Assembly (NCBI RefSeq): GCF_000003815.2
Contig: NC_049991.1
Coordinates: forward strand, 3,711,784 to 3,775,783
Length of the DNA: 64,000 nucleotides
Origin: Branchiostoma floridae
Taxonomy: Eukaryota > Chordata > Leptocardii > Amphioxiformes > Branchiostomatidae
Reading direction: 5' to 3'
Under the pieces are notes generated by a model. The model had not been told where the DNA came from. It saw only the letters and a list, made by a program, of their open reading frames with translations, and searched no databases. The translations under genes were made by a program, and so were the position numbers. Positions 33,301 to 45,380 of the stretch are shown here, piece by piece. The stretch's first letter is position 1; each line of letters opens with the position of its first letter.

Positions 33301-33856
33301 TACTGTTTCTATTTTTTGTTTGACCTTCAACTGTCTTGCAAATTTTTCTGTTGATGCTTGATTGTCCTCTTAACTCTCCTATACTCTACATTTGATGTCA
33401 AGGGTTGGTTTTACTTTCTGTGCATTTCATGCAAATTTCAGTGTTCCTTATGTATCATTTAGGCTAAAACAAATTAAAAAGTTTCTGTTCTCTCCCTGTG
33501 TCTGTTCAATGCTATGGTCACAATTTGAAAAAGTTGAGATTCCATTTTTCTTTGTCAGTCTTGTTTACACCCATATATGGCCCTATGGGACAACTTGCAG
33601 CTAATGAGCTATTTTGGGGCATGGCTGGGCCCTTGGATTTTTTGGCGACGCTTCAGGGGCTAGCCTAATAGTATAGTGTGTGTCCGTTTGTAGCAATTGC
33701 AGTCAAAATCAACCCGGAGACAAAAAGAAGCTTTAACCTGATAATGAAACACTGAGAAGTACCCCCGCTGTATCCCCCAGTTTTTAGTCCGGACAGGGGC
33801 TACATGGCACCCCCCCCCCATGGGTACTGGCACAAATGTGACTGTAACATGATAAC
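30311..33856. other. AT-rich intergenic DNA, no gene seen
   Basis: No spliced coding series, RNA gene or full-length element was recognised apart from the family D fragment at 31468. Short tRNA-like text near 32230 (TGGCGCAAGCGGTAACGC) has no matching B box. Confidence 0.5.
31468..31535 (+). mobile_element. MITE family D, fragment
   Basis: GGTTTTACGTTCACTGC and ACTGCAAAACTTTCTGCATTTACAGTAG fit a decayed end of family D. Confidence 0.55.
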
Positions 33857-34438
33857 NNNNNNNNNNNNNNNNNNNNNNNNNNNNNNNNNNNNNNNNNNNN
33901 NNNNNNNNNNNNNNNNNNNNNNNNNNNNNNNNNNNNNNNNNNNNNNNNNNNNNNNNNNNNNNNNNNNNNNNNNNNNNNNNNNNNNNNNNNNNNNNNNNNN
34001 NNNNNNNNNNNNNNNNNNNNNNNNNNNNNNNNNNNNNNNNNNNNNNNNNNNNNNNNNNNNNNNNNNNNNNNNNNNNNNNNNNNNNNNNNNNNNNNNNNNN
34101 NNNNNNNNNNNNNNNNNNNNNNNNNNNNNNNNNNNNNNNNNNNNNNNNNNNNNNNNNNNNNNNNNNNNNNNNNNNNNNNNNNNNNNNNNNNNNNNNNNNN
34201 NNNNNNNNNNNNNNNNNNNNNNNNNNNNNNNNNNNNNNNNNNNNNNNNNNNNNNNNNNNNNNNNNNNNNNNNNNNNNNNNNNNNNNNNNNNNNNNNNNNN
34301 NNNNNNNNNNNNNNNNNNNNNNNNNNNNNNNNNNNNNNNNNNNNNNNNNNNNNNNNNNNNNNNNNNNNNNNNNNNNNNNNNNNNNNNNNNNNNNNNNNNN
34401 NNNNNNNNNNNNNNNNNNNNNNNNNNNNNNNNNNNNNN
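33857..34438. other. Assembly gap (582 N)
   Basis: Unknown bases between the intergenic DNA and the 3' end of the JOSD gene. Just right of it, TTTACATCATCGCCAAG|GTAAGA could be the end of a plus-strand exon hidden in the gap, but this is weak. Confidence 0.99.
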
Positions 34439-34837
34439 AATTCAGACAGGCTTTTACATCATCGCCAAGGTAAGAACTGACCCATTGTTCAAGTAGTACA
34501 TGTTGCGCAGTGCACAACATACAGTAGGAGGATGCTATCATTTCAGAGGCAGGTTAAGTTAAAACATTGCAAGATAATTACACTTCTATGCATGGTTCTA
34601 TTAGGCTGCATTTTCGTGACTACAATCTGATTTGTATCCAACAAGCAACCTAAGTACATTTACGAAATGCAAAAAAACATACAGAAAAAAAGCTTGCTAC
34701 AATTACCTCACGGTGAATGACTTAACACATTTATGAAAAATGACAACATAAGAAAAACAGCCAATAAACAGCTGTGAGCTATACATAAATGATTAAGAAG
34801 AACAGTCTTATTTTACACAAAAACCGTTTCTGTTCCT

Positions 34838-34949
34838 TCATATTCTGGCTTCGCTGGGTAAACGCCAAGTCTGGTCTCGTTCCACGTCTCCCAACACAAC
34901 CAGTAGCATTTCCCTGTCCTTCGCTGCCAACTCTTTCCTCAAAAACGTT
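34838..34949 (-). CDS. JOSD1: JOSD exon 4: C-terminus
   Basis: After acceptor CTTTTCCAG, in the phase required by exon 3, it reads [20 protein letters not shown] and then [10 protein letters not shown] before TGA at 34840-34838. This matches the vertebrate JOSD1 tail (FL...ELLLVV...W). Confidence 0.85.
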
Positions 34950-37900
34950 CTGGAAAAGGGAGAAAAGATCTATTGGCTCCTTACCTGAGGTAATGCCAAA
35001 AATAAACCTAGCAGTACTATTAACTATTCTATTGGCTCCTCCCATGGGGCCCTGCCAAAAAATTTTGTTCCTAACCATTTGTCTCTGACATGTCAGGTGA
35101 CTTGACAAACTGATCAGCCAGTACTAATTATTCTTAAAATCCAGCAATCCAGCAATTTGCTCCACTCTTAAGGTGTTGCCAAAAATTTAGTACAGGCTGG
35201 TTAGTATATCAAGTCATTTGACAGCTCAGGGACATGTGTTGAATTTTTTTTGGCAACACCAAAGGGGTGAAGCAAAAAGTATGCTGACATACTAATCATA
35301 CCTACTTTTTTCTTACATTGGTTCCCATGCCAACCGTGAGTAACAGGCTAAAAGATGTGCCACACAGGGATATCAAACTCAGAGATCCGAGGACGAATCT
35401 TACAAAAAGAAGGGGAAGAAGTGTAACAGTGGTGTTCATGCACTGCCAAACCGACCAGACCAAAGGCTCTGAGATTTTGGCGCAATGGTTTAGCGCGTTG
35501 GGTTTGTGATCTGGTGGCCCAGGTTTGGTGTGGGTTCGAATCCCAGGAGCCAAGAGACTGTTACTACTCCTTTCATACATTGGTTCCAGTATTCTTGTCA
35601 GCATATATATCAGCATGATATACATGTGTTTGTATATATAAAGGGCCCCTTTATATATGCTGTGATTTGGATCCCCTATAGTCTATATAGTCTATAGGCT
35701 ATACTGTGATTTTGGCCCCTATGATATACACCTGTCTCACACTCACCTGATCCCATATTCCCTTAAGAGATGCAAAATAAAAACATAATAATGCAAATAT
35801 TTGACGGGCATGCAGCCATTCTCTTATTGGTCAATTTTCTAATTTCCATGCTATCATTGGTCGCACTACTAATTATGATGGACAGTCTTTTGTTTGCCTC
35901 ATTGAACTCGTTTTAGATCTATTATGGCCGCCGCGTGAGAAAGGTGTATGACTTTGGCCCCTGTAGTGTGTTTAAACCAATAAAGGGGAGTTTTCTGTAG
36001 TTTTGTAACAATGATAAAATAAAGCTATATTTTCCTATATTTGGCCCTCAAAATGCAGGAAATAGTGTTTCAGTGGGATAAAGATTCAAAAAATTTCAGG
36101 AGGAGGATTCCCCCACCCCCAGACCCCTTACAATGCTCACACCTTCATCGTGTACCACAAGGCTTTGCTGCACTAAGATGCCCCTATGCTGTGAAAAAAT
36201 CCTGGAGAGAACATTGTGTTCCCATGCCGGGAATTGATCCCAGACCAAGCGTGAAAGCCACAAATCCTCACCTTAGTTCCTCTGCTTCCCCTATCATCTC
36301 AGGCACGTTCAGCTTGGAGTCCAAGTTGTAGTAGATGCCGTCGATCTGGCGCACACAGATCCAGTGTTTGCGCTTGAGCGGCAGGGTGACCGGGCCCCAC
36401 TTCAGGTCCGACGGGATGTTGAGGATGAAGCCCTTCACGTTGGCCAGGTTGATCACATCCACGTTTCTGTAAGGACAAGCCGTGTAAAAGGATATTTACA
36501 TTAGAAGATTTTGGCTTATAATAATTAAGAAACCCAGGCAGGGCTCGACATTCATTTTTGGGATTAGGTGCACTGGTGCACTCAGCTTAAAAAATTGGGT
36601 GCACCAAAAAATTTTTTGGTGCACCACTTAAATCTAAGTAACATAATGGGTGCACAGCTCCATATTTGGGTGCACATGCACCCATATTTCGAGCTCTGCC
36701 GGGTCACGCCTACTCTTAATAAGTGTGTTTTACACCTGAGGTTTACACCTGAGTCTCCCCTTTCAACAGTAATGCTGGCTTTACATCCCCATCTGAAGGG
36801 ACCAATGCAACACTAACCAGTCTTGCCCAACAGGTTTGGAACCTTGATCCCCTTGATGCATGGAATTCGATCTATAAGTATAATTCCAATACAGTGGGGT
36901 TCAGGCTTTTAGCTAGGATTTTATAATAGGGAGTCCAAACTTATTGGTGAGTCGCGGTAAGTGACTATTGTAGGGGGGGTCCAGGGGCATCCACCTTCCA
37001 TGGTGCAGAGTTTTTGATAATTCTAAGTTGAAACAGTGCATTCTAAGGTATCCCAAGAGGCAAAAATACTGTTACAGATGTCACAGTAGAAGACTGTGAC
37101 CACAGATGACTTGGTTGCATCCCTGGTCAATCAGAATTTCATACTTGTCAGTTGATTTTCTCCCCAGCATGTCCAGGGGCATCAAATTTCTTGTTATTCT
37201 AAAAAAAGTGCATCCAGATGACGCGTTGACGCATGCCTGGCTAAAAGCCTGGTGGGGTTACGTATTAAGTGCTGTCTCCAGCTTTCAAGTGTTTTCCGTC
37301 CCTCCCATTGTTTGCCAGCCAATATTGTTGATTTTCCTTGTAAAATCTGTCATTGTAAGCTTATAAAATACACTTTTATTAATTTCATGTACTGAAGTTC
37401 AAACTTAGTCCGTCCCAACAAGCAAATTTCCATCACAGGAAGAAGGGACGGGTCCTGTAGACAGCCCTGGATTACACTTATAATTACCATTTCCGCATAT
37501 TACTGTAATGCAGAAACTTTTGCGGTGGTTTAATGTTTGCGGTTTTTGCGGTATCCCCTTCACCACGAACTTAAAACCACCGCAAACATTTTTCCATGGC
37601 AGTCAGAGACTAAAGTTCATGGTGCTACCGCAAACTTAAGTTAAAACCACCCCAAAAAGTCCTTTTTCCAGCTACCGCGAAATCAAATCCACGCAAACTT
37701 AATTGCGTTTCAAGTTGTAATTTCCTAAAACTTTAACCTTCCTAGCAACACTACAAAGGCAACATATCACAAATCTTGACATTGTTAGGTTTAAACTTCA
37801 GACGGGACCCACCTCCGTTTGTCCCACCAGATGGCCTCACAGTCTTTCTCCTGTAGGGCTGCCATCACCACGTTCACATCGTAGTTCCCAAGGCCCAGCA

Positions 37901-40900
37901 TGCTCTTGTGGGGGTTCACCATGGAATCAGGTGAGAGTCTGTAGGATGGGAAGTTCAACAGTAAATAAACAAAGCCTGGAACAGAAACGCCCCCTGCAGT
38001 TCTAAAGTAAGCAGCTAGAGGGTCAAAACGTACATCACTTCTTTTCGATTTCAAGAGCTATCTTGTCTGGAAGCTTGTCCGGAACAAAGGATATCAAAAC
38101 CAAAAGTTCTGCTGCAGCACTATAGAAAGCTGTAAGGGGGGCCCAAATCTAATCATTTCATGGTATCATCAAGACTTACCCAATATAATACTAAATATCA
38201 AGACATGCATTCTAAGCATTTTTGAGTTATTGTGTTGACATAGACACACATCAACACTGCTAAAACCATAACCTGACAGCAGTATTAAATTGAAATACAA
38301 TGTGGCAAGAAAAAACAACAACCTTGTGCCATTATATTAAAATTTTTTCAATGGGCGAGTGGATGGGGCAAAATTCCATGACTTCTAATTCAAAAATTGG
38401 TGTTTTTTTGGCTTAAGATAATTGTGTGAATTTCTTGCTCTCATTTTGTGAATTTCAAATCACTTATACTATCATAAATATGATGCTATCTACCACACAA
38501 AAACCACAATAATCATCATACCACTAGGTCTAGTACTTCCATCCTAACAGTAGAGTGACTATCTACTATGCCATAGCTGGATTTACTGCCATTCTAACAT
38601 TAGATATCAAACATGAAAGTTTCACTGCATTGCTTTGGAAAGCCATTAGGTGGCCCACCATGTCATCAACCACCAAGTACAACTAAATGAACCATATCAT
38701 AAGGATTGAACTTTGCTTTTGGACAACTCGCATATCCAATACTGTAAATATTAAATATTAAAACAGTTGCTTCATTTTTAGCAGTAATCCCAGTCAAGGT
38801 TTCATTTCATGACAACAAACTCATTTTGTTTTGTTTTGGCATCCGTCTGTCTCGGAAGACAATGGTAGGCAGACAGGGTGGGTTTAAGGCGACCCGTCTG
38901 CCTGGCCTGCACTTTTTAAGGTGAAGGAGGGTGTGCACTTCCTTCTCCACCACCCTCTCGTCCACTGGCGCACTAAGTCCTACAGGGGCAATTGTTTGCA
39001 ACGTGTAAGACGGCCCCAGCAGATGCAGGTTTGTTATTTGGAGTTTCCGTCTCCTAGGAGGACTTCCGACCAAGGATGTAAGGGGTTCCTCCTACCCCTG
39101 ACTCGTGTGTCATGGCGGGTGCGTCATGCCCGAACATGCCCCTATGGCCTGTCACCACAACAAGCCTGTCACTGCCACTAGCCGAAGCTATGTACTCATT
39201 TACACCTGAGATAGGTGAGGAAAGTCGTGTAAAGTGCCTTTCCCAAGGGCACAAGATCGGTGACACGGCAAGCGGATTTGAACCCGGGACCTCTCGGGCC
39301 TGAGACCAACGCGCTCCCGATCGTGCCACGCGGTCCCACATAACAACACAGAACAAACTCATTATACTAATGGAAACAACATTACCCATGCAGGGCTCAA
39401 AATTCATTTTTGGGATTAGGTGCACTGGTGCACCCAGCTTAAAAAATTGGGTGCACCAAAACATTTTTGGGTGCACCACCAAAGTTAAGTAATAATCTAA
39501 TATCAAATTCTTAAACAAGTACCATGACAGACATTTTCTTATCTTTCTAATGCTTATAGATGTGAAGAATATGATGTATACTTACTACTAGTATACTTTG
39601 ATATCTTTACATACATATAGACCTAAGAAAATATTTGGGTGCATCCTGTGCACCCACAGAAAATAGTTGGGTGCACAGCTCCAATTCTGGGTGCACCTGG
39701 GTGCACATGCACCCAGTATTTCCAGCCCTGCCATGTGATGGAGTAGTTTTTTTTGTTCAACCACAAAGACCCTGCAAACTCTACATTTTTTTACAGTACT
39801 TTCAAATTGGAATTTGGTATTGCAGACTTGAACACATCTACAGTATAATGAACAACAGGAAGCTATTACATGATACCACTTAATGTGCGGACCCATCTTG
39901 ATTCGTCAATTATAAAGATCCTGTTTTCCCTGTCGTTATCTGAAGTCAATCACGCCATCAATCATGTTGCCATGGCAACAATTAGCCAATAATGATTGTT
40001 GCCCAGGGAGAGAAACATACTGAGTGAAAACATCGGCCATTACATATATATACAAATCGTAGTCATACATAAAGCAATAATTGGATGCATTTTTATATTT
40101 GAATACATCCGGATATGATCAGGGCTAATCAAGTTCATTGGCCCAATNNNNNNNNNNNNNNNNNNNNNNNNNNNNNNNNNNNNNNNNNNNNNNNNNNNNN
40201 NNNNNNNNNNNNNNNNNNNNNNNNNNNNNNNNNNNNNNNNNNNNNNNACACACACACAGACACACACACATACATACACACATACGTAGATACACACATG
40301 CACAGACACACACACGCATGCACAGACACACAAACATACATACACACATACATACACACATGCACAGACACACACACGCATGCACAGACACACACACATA
40401 CATACATACACACATACATACACACATGCACAGACACACACACGCATGCACAGACACACACACATACATACATACACACATACATACATACATGCACACA
40501 CACACACACACACACAGACACACACACATACATACACACATGCACAGACACACACACATACATACATACACACATACATACATACATGCACAGACACACA
40601 CACACACACACAGACACACACACATATATACACACATGCACAGACACACACACGCATGCACAGACACACACACACAAACAAATGCACACACACACACATA
40701 CACACACATGCACAGACACACACATACACGCACACACAGATACACACACAAATACACACATACACACACACACATATGTGCACAAACACACACTAACACA
40801 GACATACACACACACACACACACACAAATGCTGACACAAAAATAACCTTCCTGGTAAAGGTAACAAGAAACCAGGGATGCCCCTACTCACCTTGGTACTC

Positions 40901-43227
40901 TAGTAAGTGTGTTGGGTTCTTTAACATGCAGAGGATCTCCAATACCCAAAACTTAAGGTACCCTATGAGTGGAAGGTAGTATTAACCAGAACTGTTGCTT
41001 ATTAGAGTTTGATCACTTTGTCAGGGATTTGAACCCCCAGCCTTTGGATCAGGTGACTGAATCCAATCCATTTTGTTCTCCCATTTTGACAGCAATGGGG
41101 AATGGCTGACTGAACATGATTTTAAAGAAACAAAGACTGAACACTATGCTAGATATACACGAAACCAGGGTTGTAGCCAGTGCCCGTCCTTCCATCCTTT
41201 GACGGAATTTTGCAGCTGGGGACGGAAAAAAATTTGCCCATTCCGTCCTGTCTGACGGACAAAATCGATATGTATTTATTAAAAAACTGTCTCCCTTGTG
41301 TAATTTTTCACCCAAACAGATCCCATTGAACAGCATAAGCTACCAGCAAACTTTACACTTGAAAATGCCGGAACTAGTGTTTCAGAGGGTCTAGATTTCA
41401 AAATTTGCTGGGGGAGCATGCCCTCGGACCATCTAGGAACACTGCACCTTGGGCGCTCAATAGCATTCGAAATCGAGGGGATGGAAAATGATTTCAGGCT
41501 GGCTACAACGGTGCACGAAACATTACCTACACAATGTAAGATAAAAGGTGGCCTTGGTTATGCTTGCGTGGTTCCCTAAAGTAAAAGATAGGACATCTGG
41601 TGTCCATGGCCATAGCTTACAATTACTAACAAACGTACTAGTACATGATTGGATTACAGTTTGATCAGATTGAACTCGTTCCCTGCTATGGCTACATTAT
41701 GGCACCAAATTTGTACTATATTCTCGAATAAAGTACGCACTTTTTTACCTTTTTAAAATTGAAAAGGTGCTACAAGTTGTTGCCAAAGTTGGGGTGCGTA
41801 CTTTATTTGAGGTTACTGCACAGATAAATGGTAAGAAAAGCCTAAAATAAAGCAAGGTGGAGCTACACTTCTAGTAATGTTTCAAAACATACACATTGTT
41901 GTTGTCTTGAAGTTGTCTAAACATGAAACAAAGAAATTGTCTTAACATGATTTACATATTAAAGTGGCCTTTGCATACAATCCTTTTGAGTTAGTGACTT
42001 TGACTTGTACAACTGGTTTTGCCAGATTTCTTCTACCAGTTCTCAGTGATTTTTATAATTTGCAGCAGGCAATTCACAAGTTTATAGAGACAATGACAGT
42101 GTAAACCCAGGTTATTTTATGCACAATGACCTGGGGAAAACATCATAAATTCGAATTTATTTAGATAAAGGTCTGTTCAAAACTGGTGGAGAAGGGGTGC
42201 GTACTTTATTTGAGTTTTTCCATTTTACCTTTCAGTCACTCCCAAAGACCTGTCTAAGACTTGTCCAAAATCAGGGGTGCGTACTTTAATTGGGGTGCGT
42301 ACTTTATTCGAGAATATACGGTACTGGTAGCTACAACTTACAAGGTTAGGCAGCAGGGAAAAGGATAAAAACTAGTGTCCATCTATAAACTTTTCTCTGT
42401 CATAAGATCACCATACATTTCAAACCTATAATAAGTATAATAGAATGTGCGATATACTTGAGGCATTCACGTTGATCACTATTAAGATACATCACGACCA
42501 TTTCATCAATAATGCACTCTGAAGTGTGCCCACTCAATATGTAGATCTGAACATGGCACACTCTCTCCTTCCTAGCCTATCGCAAAATTGATGAGCCACA
42601 ATGTACCATTAACTTAACTGAATTTACAGTACATGAAAGGAAACAAGAGTTCAAGGATCTCAAGCCTCCATGAACTATTCAGGGTTAAATTGTAGTTTAT
42701 TGATTATGCAAATGAGTTTTTATTGTTGTGTCTATTGATCACGTTGAATGTGAATGTGACTAGCATATGGAAAATATAAAACTGGGAAAGCATGTAGACA
42801 AACAGCGCAGAAATAATACCTCCCTGTAATAAAAGTAGCCTCTTCCATTGACCTGATGACCTGGAATGTCTGTCATGTCTGATAAACAACTAGTTTTACT
42901 ACATCTGAACTCTTCTTCCTATCAGTTCTGCTAGTCTGACCTTTGTGGTGTAACCATCCTCCCATTCACTTTATGTCACTCTACTGACACGAAACCGCAT
43001 ACATCCAGACAGAGTCTCTGAAGAGGCAAATAAGGTAAACAGTTGTTTACTTACCTTTGACAAATTTCATCCAGAGTCTGTTTGGAGTATGCGTTTTCAT
43101 CCTGGAACAGATTGTTCAGTGCGTGCAGCGCGCACAGTTCTCTCAGCTGTTTCTCGTGGTAAACGTTACTTGTGTCTATCTCCGCCGAAACTTTGTTGGC
43201 CTTGTCCCCTCGTATACAGAACGACAT
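34838..43227 (-). CDS. JOSD1: Josephin-domain deubiquitinase, JOSD1/2 type (4 exons)
   Basis: Exons 43227-43055, 37938-37813, 36466-36272 and 34949-34838 join in phases 2, 2 and 2 to a 201-residue protein, the length of vertebrate JOSD1. The Josephin cysteine protease signature is complete: [17 protein letters not shown] carries the nucleophile Cys, KRKHWICVR the His, and YYNLDSK the Asn. [16 protein letters not shown] and WWDKRR are further family blocks. The enzyme removes ubiquitin in the cytoplasm or at membranes. The start [12 protein letters not shown] was chosen because vertebrate JOSD1 begins at the equivalent place and A is at -3. An upstream in-frame ATG at 43320 would add a hydrophobic N-terminus. 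It is divergent from B9D1. A single lancelet gene probably stands for both JOSD1 and JOSD2 (inference). Confidence 0.93.
35473..35590 (+). mobile_element. tRNA-derived SINE head, family 1
   Basis: TTTTGGCGCAATGGTTTAGC and GGTTCGAATCCCAG with the same GTGATCTGGTGGCC middle as the copy at 3760. It lies between JOSD exons 3 and 4. Confidence 0.65.
36272..36466 (-). CDS. JOSD1: JOSD exon 3: catalytic His and Asn
   Basis: A phase 2-2 exon of 195 bases encoding [36 protein letters not shown] and [16 protein letters not shown]. The His and Asn of the catalytic triad are present. Donor CTAAG|GTGAGG; the in-frame TGA right after it is intronic. Confidence 0.95.
36539..36698 (+). mobile_element. MITE family E (GGTGCACC-rich), shortened copy
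   Basis: AGGGCTCGACATTCATTTTT to ATTTCGAGCTCTG, with TTGGGTGCACCAAAAAATTT inside. Internally deleted relative to the other four copies. Confidence 0.85.
37501..37710 (+). mobile_element. MITE family D, copy 3
   Basis: TACTGTAATGCAGAAACTTT, TTTGCGGTGGTTTAATGTTT and GCTACCGCGAAATCAAATCC; about 210 bases, in JOSD intron 2-3 region between exons 2 and 3 reading downward. Confidence 0.8.
37813..37938 (-). CDS. JOSD1: JOSD exon 2
   Basis: A phase 2-2 exon of 126 bases (acceptor ATCCTACAG, donor CGGAG|GTGGGT) encoding [20 protein letters not shown] and the segment ending AIWWDKRR, core of the Josephin fold. Confidence 0.95.
38834..39345 (-). mobile_element. Long SINE-like element, family 3, copy 1
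   Basis: On the minus strand it begins GTGGGACCGCGTGGCACGAT and GGTTCAAATCC (tRNA-like), passes the conserved core CTTGGGAAAGGCACTTTACA, then a ~300-base body with GGAACCCCTTACATCCTTGG. A copy of the same length lies at 49766-50270. Confidence 0.82.
39391..39730 (+). mobile_element. MITE family E, copy 2
   Basis: CAGGGCTCAAAATTCATTTT to TATTTCCAGCCCTG, 340 bases, rich in GGGTGCACC. In JOSD intron 1. Confidence 0.9.
39966..39979. promoter_or_regulatory. Perfect palindromic X-box (RFX site) in JOSD intron 1
   Basis: GTTGCCATGGCAAC is the ideal RFX X-box. It lies in the first JOSD intron, about 6 kb upstream of the ciliary gene B9D1, so it could be a distal element for either gene. Confidence 0.5.
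40148..40247. other. Assembly gap (100 N)
   Basis: A round 100-base gap of unknown true size directly beside the CA microsatellite, which probably caused it. Confidence 0.99.
40248..40830 (+). repeat. Complex (CA)n microsatellite
   Basis: ACACAC, CATACATA and ATGCACAGACACACACACGC modules alternate for at least 580 bases; the GCATGCACAGACACACACAC module recurs. Open frames over it are artefacts. Confidence 0.95.
41166..41512 (+). mobile_element. MITE, ~347 bp
   Basis: AGGGTTGTAGCCAG at the left and CTGGCTACAACGG at the right are inverted; inside are GACGGAATTTTG and CCGTCC motifs. Confidence 0.65.
41716..42318 (+). mobile_element. MITE, ~603 bp
   Basis: TATATTCTCGAATAAAGTAC and GTACTTTATTCGAGAATATA are inverted ends. 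Sub-terminal GGGGTGCGTACTTTATTTGA is repeated at 41791 and 42188. Confidence 0.85.
43055..43227 (-). CDS. JOSD1: JOSD exon 1: start and catalytic cysteine
   Basis: Runs from ATG 43227 to the donor CAAAG|GTAAGT (phase 2). It includes the catalytic block [13 protein letters not shown] and ends LDEICQR. The same frame is open upstream to a weaker-context ATG at 43320. Confidence 0.92.
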
Positions 43228-43550
43228 CTTGTCGCTGATGTATAAGAACACTCCGAGCGCGACCGTGCAAAGTGTTGGTATGATCAACACCACGTCAAGA
43301 AGAGACCAACCAAAAATCATGCAGCTTGTCCTGGAGACTTTGCTAGGCACTTCTGAACCAACGCATTGTCGTGTCTTTAAACCAACAGCAGATCTCTTCC
43401 CATCTCCTTCCCTTTAAGACACTCTCAGCTTTTCTCCTATCTGCTTTAAGATGCTGTCAGGTCTTCAGATCCTGAAACATTACAGAATCAAACATGTATC
43501 ACTAGATAAAAATATGAAAACAGTTCATTCATACGCTATTCTACTCTACT

Positions 43551-43902
43551 CAGGGCTCGAAATACTGTGTGCATGTGCACCCAGGTGCACCCAAAATTGG
43601 AGCTGTGCACCCAATTATTTTCTGTGGGTGCACAGGGTGCACCCAAATATTTTCTTACGTTTATGTATGGAAAGATATCAAAGCATACTAGTATACATCA
43701 TATTCTTGACATCTAAGTATTAGAAAGATAATAAAAATGTCTGTCGTGGTACTTGTTTAAGAATTTGATAGCTTGTAACTAAGTTTTGCTATTAGGTTAT
43801 TACTTAGATTTATGTGGTGCACCCAAAAGTTTTTTGGTGCACCCAATTTTTCAAGCTGGGTGCACCAGTGCACCTAATCCCCAAAATGAATTTCGAGCCC
43901 TG
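43551..43902 (-). mobile_element. MITE family E, copy 3
   Basis: CAGGGCTCGAAATACTGTGT to ATTTCGAGCCCTG, inverted relative to copy 4, just upstream of the JOSD start. Confidence 0.9.
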
Positions 43903-44116
43903 CTACTCTATTCTAAGCTAATCCGTGGAGAGCATTTGATTTATGATATGGAATTGGAAGCCTGTGTGATAAACTAGAACCCCATGTCATGCGGCAAGTT
44001 ATTCGCCCAGTCCTCATCAACACCAGCATCAAACATTACCTGGTACGTACCCAGCTATAAATAGTGGTACCTCGGTACATGTATATACATACTTTTTGAA
44101 AGACACAATATACTTA

Positions 44117-44476
44117 CAGGGCTCGAAATTCATTTTTGGAATTAGGTGCACTGGTGCACCCAGCTTAAAAAATTGGGTGCACCAAAAAAATTTTGGGTGC
44201 ACCACTTAAATTTAAGTAGAATGTAAAAAAGCCTAGTAACAAAACTTAGTTACAAGCTATCAAATTCTTAAACAAGTAACATGACAGACATTTTTATTGT
44301 CTTTCTAACACTTAGATGTCAAGAATATGATGTATACTAGTATACTTGATATCTTTCCATACATAAACCTAAGAAAATATTTGGGTGCATCCTGTGCACC
44401 CACTGAAAAAAATTGGGTGCACAGTTCCAATTTTGGGTGCACCTGGTTGCACATGCACCCAGTATTTCGAGCCCTG
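44117..44476 (+). mobile_element. MITE family E, copy 4
   Basis: CAGGGCTCGAAATTCATTTT to TATTTCGAGCCCTG, 360 bases. It lies 215 bases from copy 3 in opposite orientation, making a large inverted repeat in the JOSD-B9D1 interval. Confidence 0.9.
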
Positions 44477-44837
44477 TACTTAGATACATTTGTAGTGACA
44501 TACAAGTAACATTAGTCTGATTTTGCTTTCTAGTACTTCTACGTCGACGTTAGGCTAAAGTGAAAGTAAAACTTAAGGGAAAGCAGACCTTTGCTTTTAT
44601 GCTGTCCTCTTGCCCAAGGGTTTCAGAAACGTTATCTACAAAAATCATACAACTTAATTTGTCTTCCTTTCATGTTCAATAAAGAAGAAAAATACATTGG
44701 GGTGAAAAAGGTCTTTTTGCACAGGTTGGTAATTAAACGTTCAGTGCAATTGAAATTCATTTGCTGGATACATCTTCTATAATTTGGACCAACTCCATCT
44801 CCGGCAAATGAAATTGCTTATTGTAAACAATACATGT

Positions 44838-45380
44838 TAAAGGCGCCCAGAGCAGTTTTTGAGTCTTTTGAAATTTAACTTTCAAGACATTTTTACACAC
44901 AGTAAGGTTAAATAACACTATCTCATTGCATATCGACATTTATTGAGCAAAGATGAGACGTCGTTGGGTGGTGAGAACTTATTGAAAATCTGAGCGCTGC
45001 ACGTGCCATTATTTCAAATTTTCGGAACGCACGCGAACATGACAAATGAATCCCGCACGCTTCCGGAGATGTCGTCACTTGTTCGAATAAAGTTTCGATT
45101 TGCGAACGGGCGAATCAGATTCAATTCGCTCGATGACCTCATGCGTTCGAAAATCTCCGAAAAAAACGATAGTGGCTCGATCCTGTGCTGATTTATTGTA
45201 GGATATAATAAATCAAAGGGGTCCGTTTGCGGCATGTTTGTGCGTCCTTTTAAACGCTGAAAGTACGAAATAATGACACTAATGTGCTAGAATGGTGAAG
45301 TAAATGTAAATACCGTACCGATTGTCTCATCCAGAATATCCCCAATTTTAATGCACTAAAAACTGCTCTGGGCGCCTTTA
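44838..45380 (+). mobile_element. MITE, ~543 bp
   Basis: TAAAGGCGCCCAGAGCAGTT and AACTGCTCTGGGCGCCTTTA are exact inverted ends. It lies between JOSD and B9D1. Confidence 0.9.

Noticed and set aside
33660-34541. 293-codon open frame on the minus strand
   Set aside because: Most of it is N, so the frame is not real evidence.
35473-35560. Functional tRNA gene
   Set aside because: A and B boxes are present, but the arms do not pair well, the variable region is too long and a second copy shares downstream non-tRNA sequence; it is a SINE head. The same applies to 3760, 49136 and the other SINE heads.
38807-39518. Overlapping frames on both strands at 38.8-39.5 kb and again at 49.85-50.29 kb
   Set aside because: The same peptides appear at both loci because they are copies of one SINE-like repeat, not genes.
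40115-40890. Long open frames on both strands in the CA region (Cys-Val and Thr-His repeats)
   Set aside because: They are translations of a dinucleotide microsatellite and run through the N gap; every frame is open because the repeat lacks stops.
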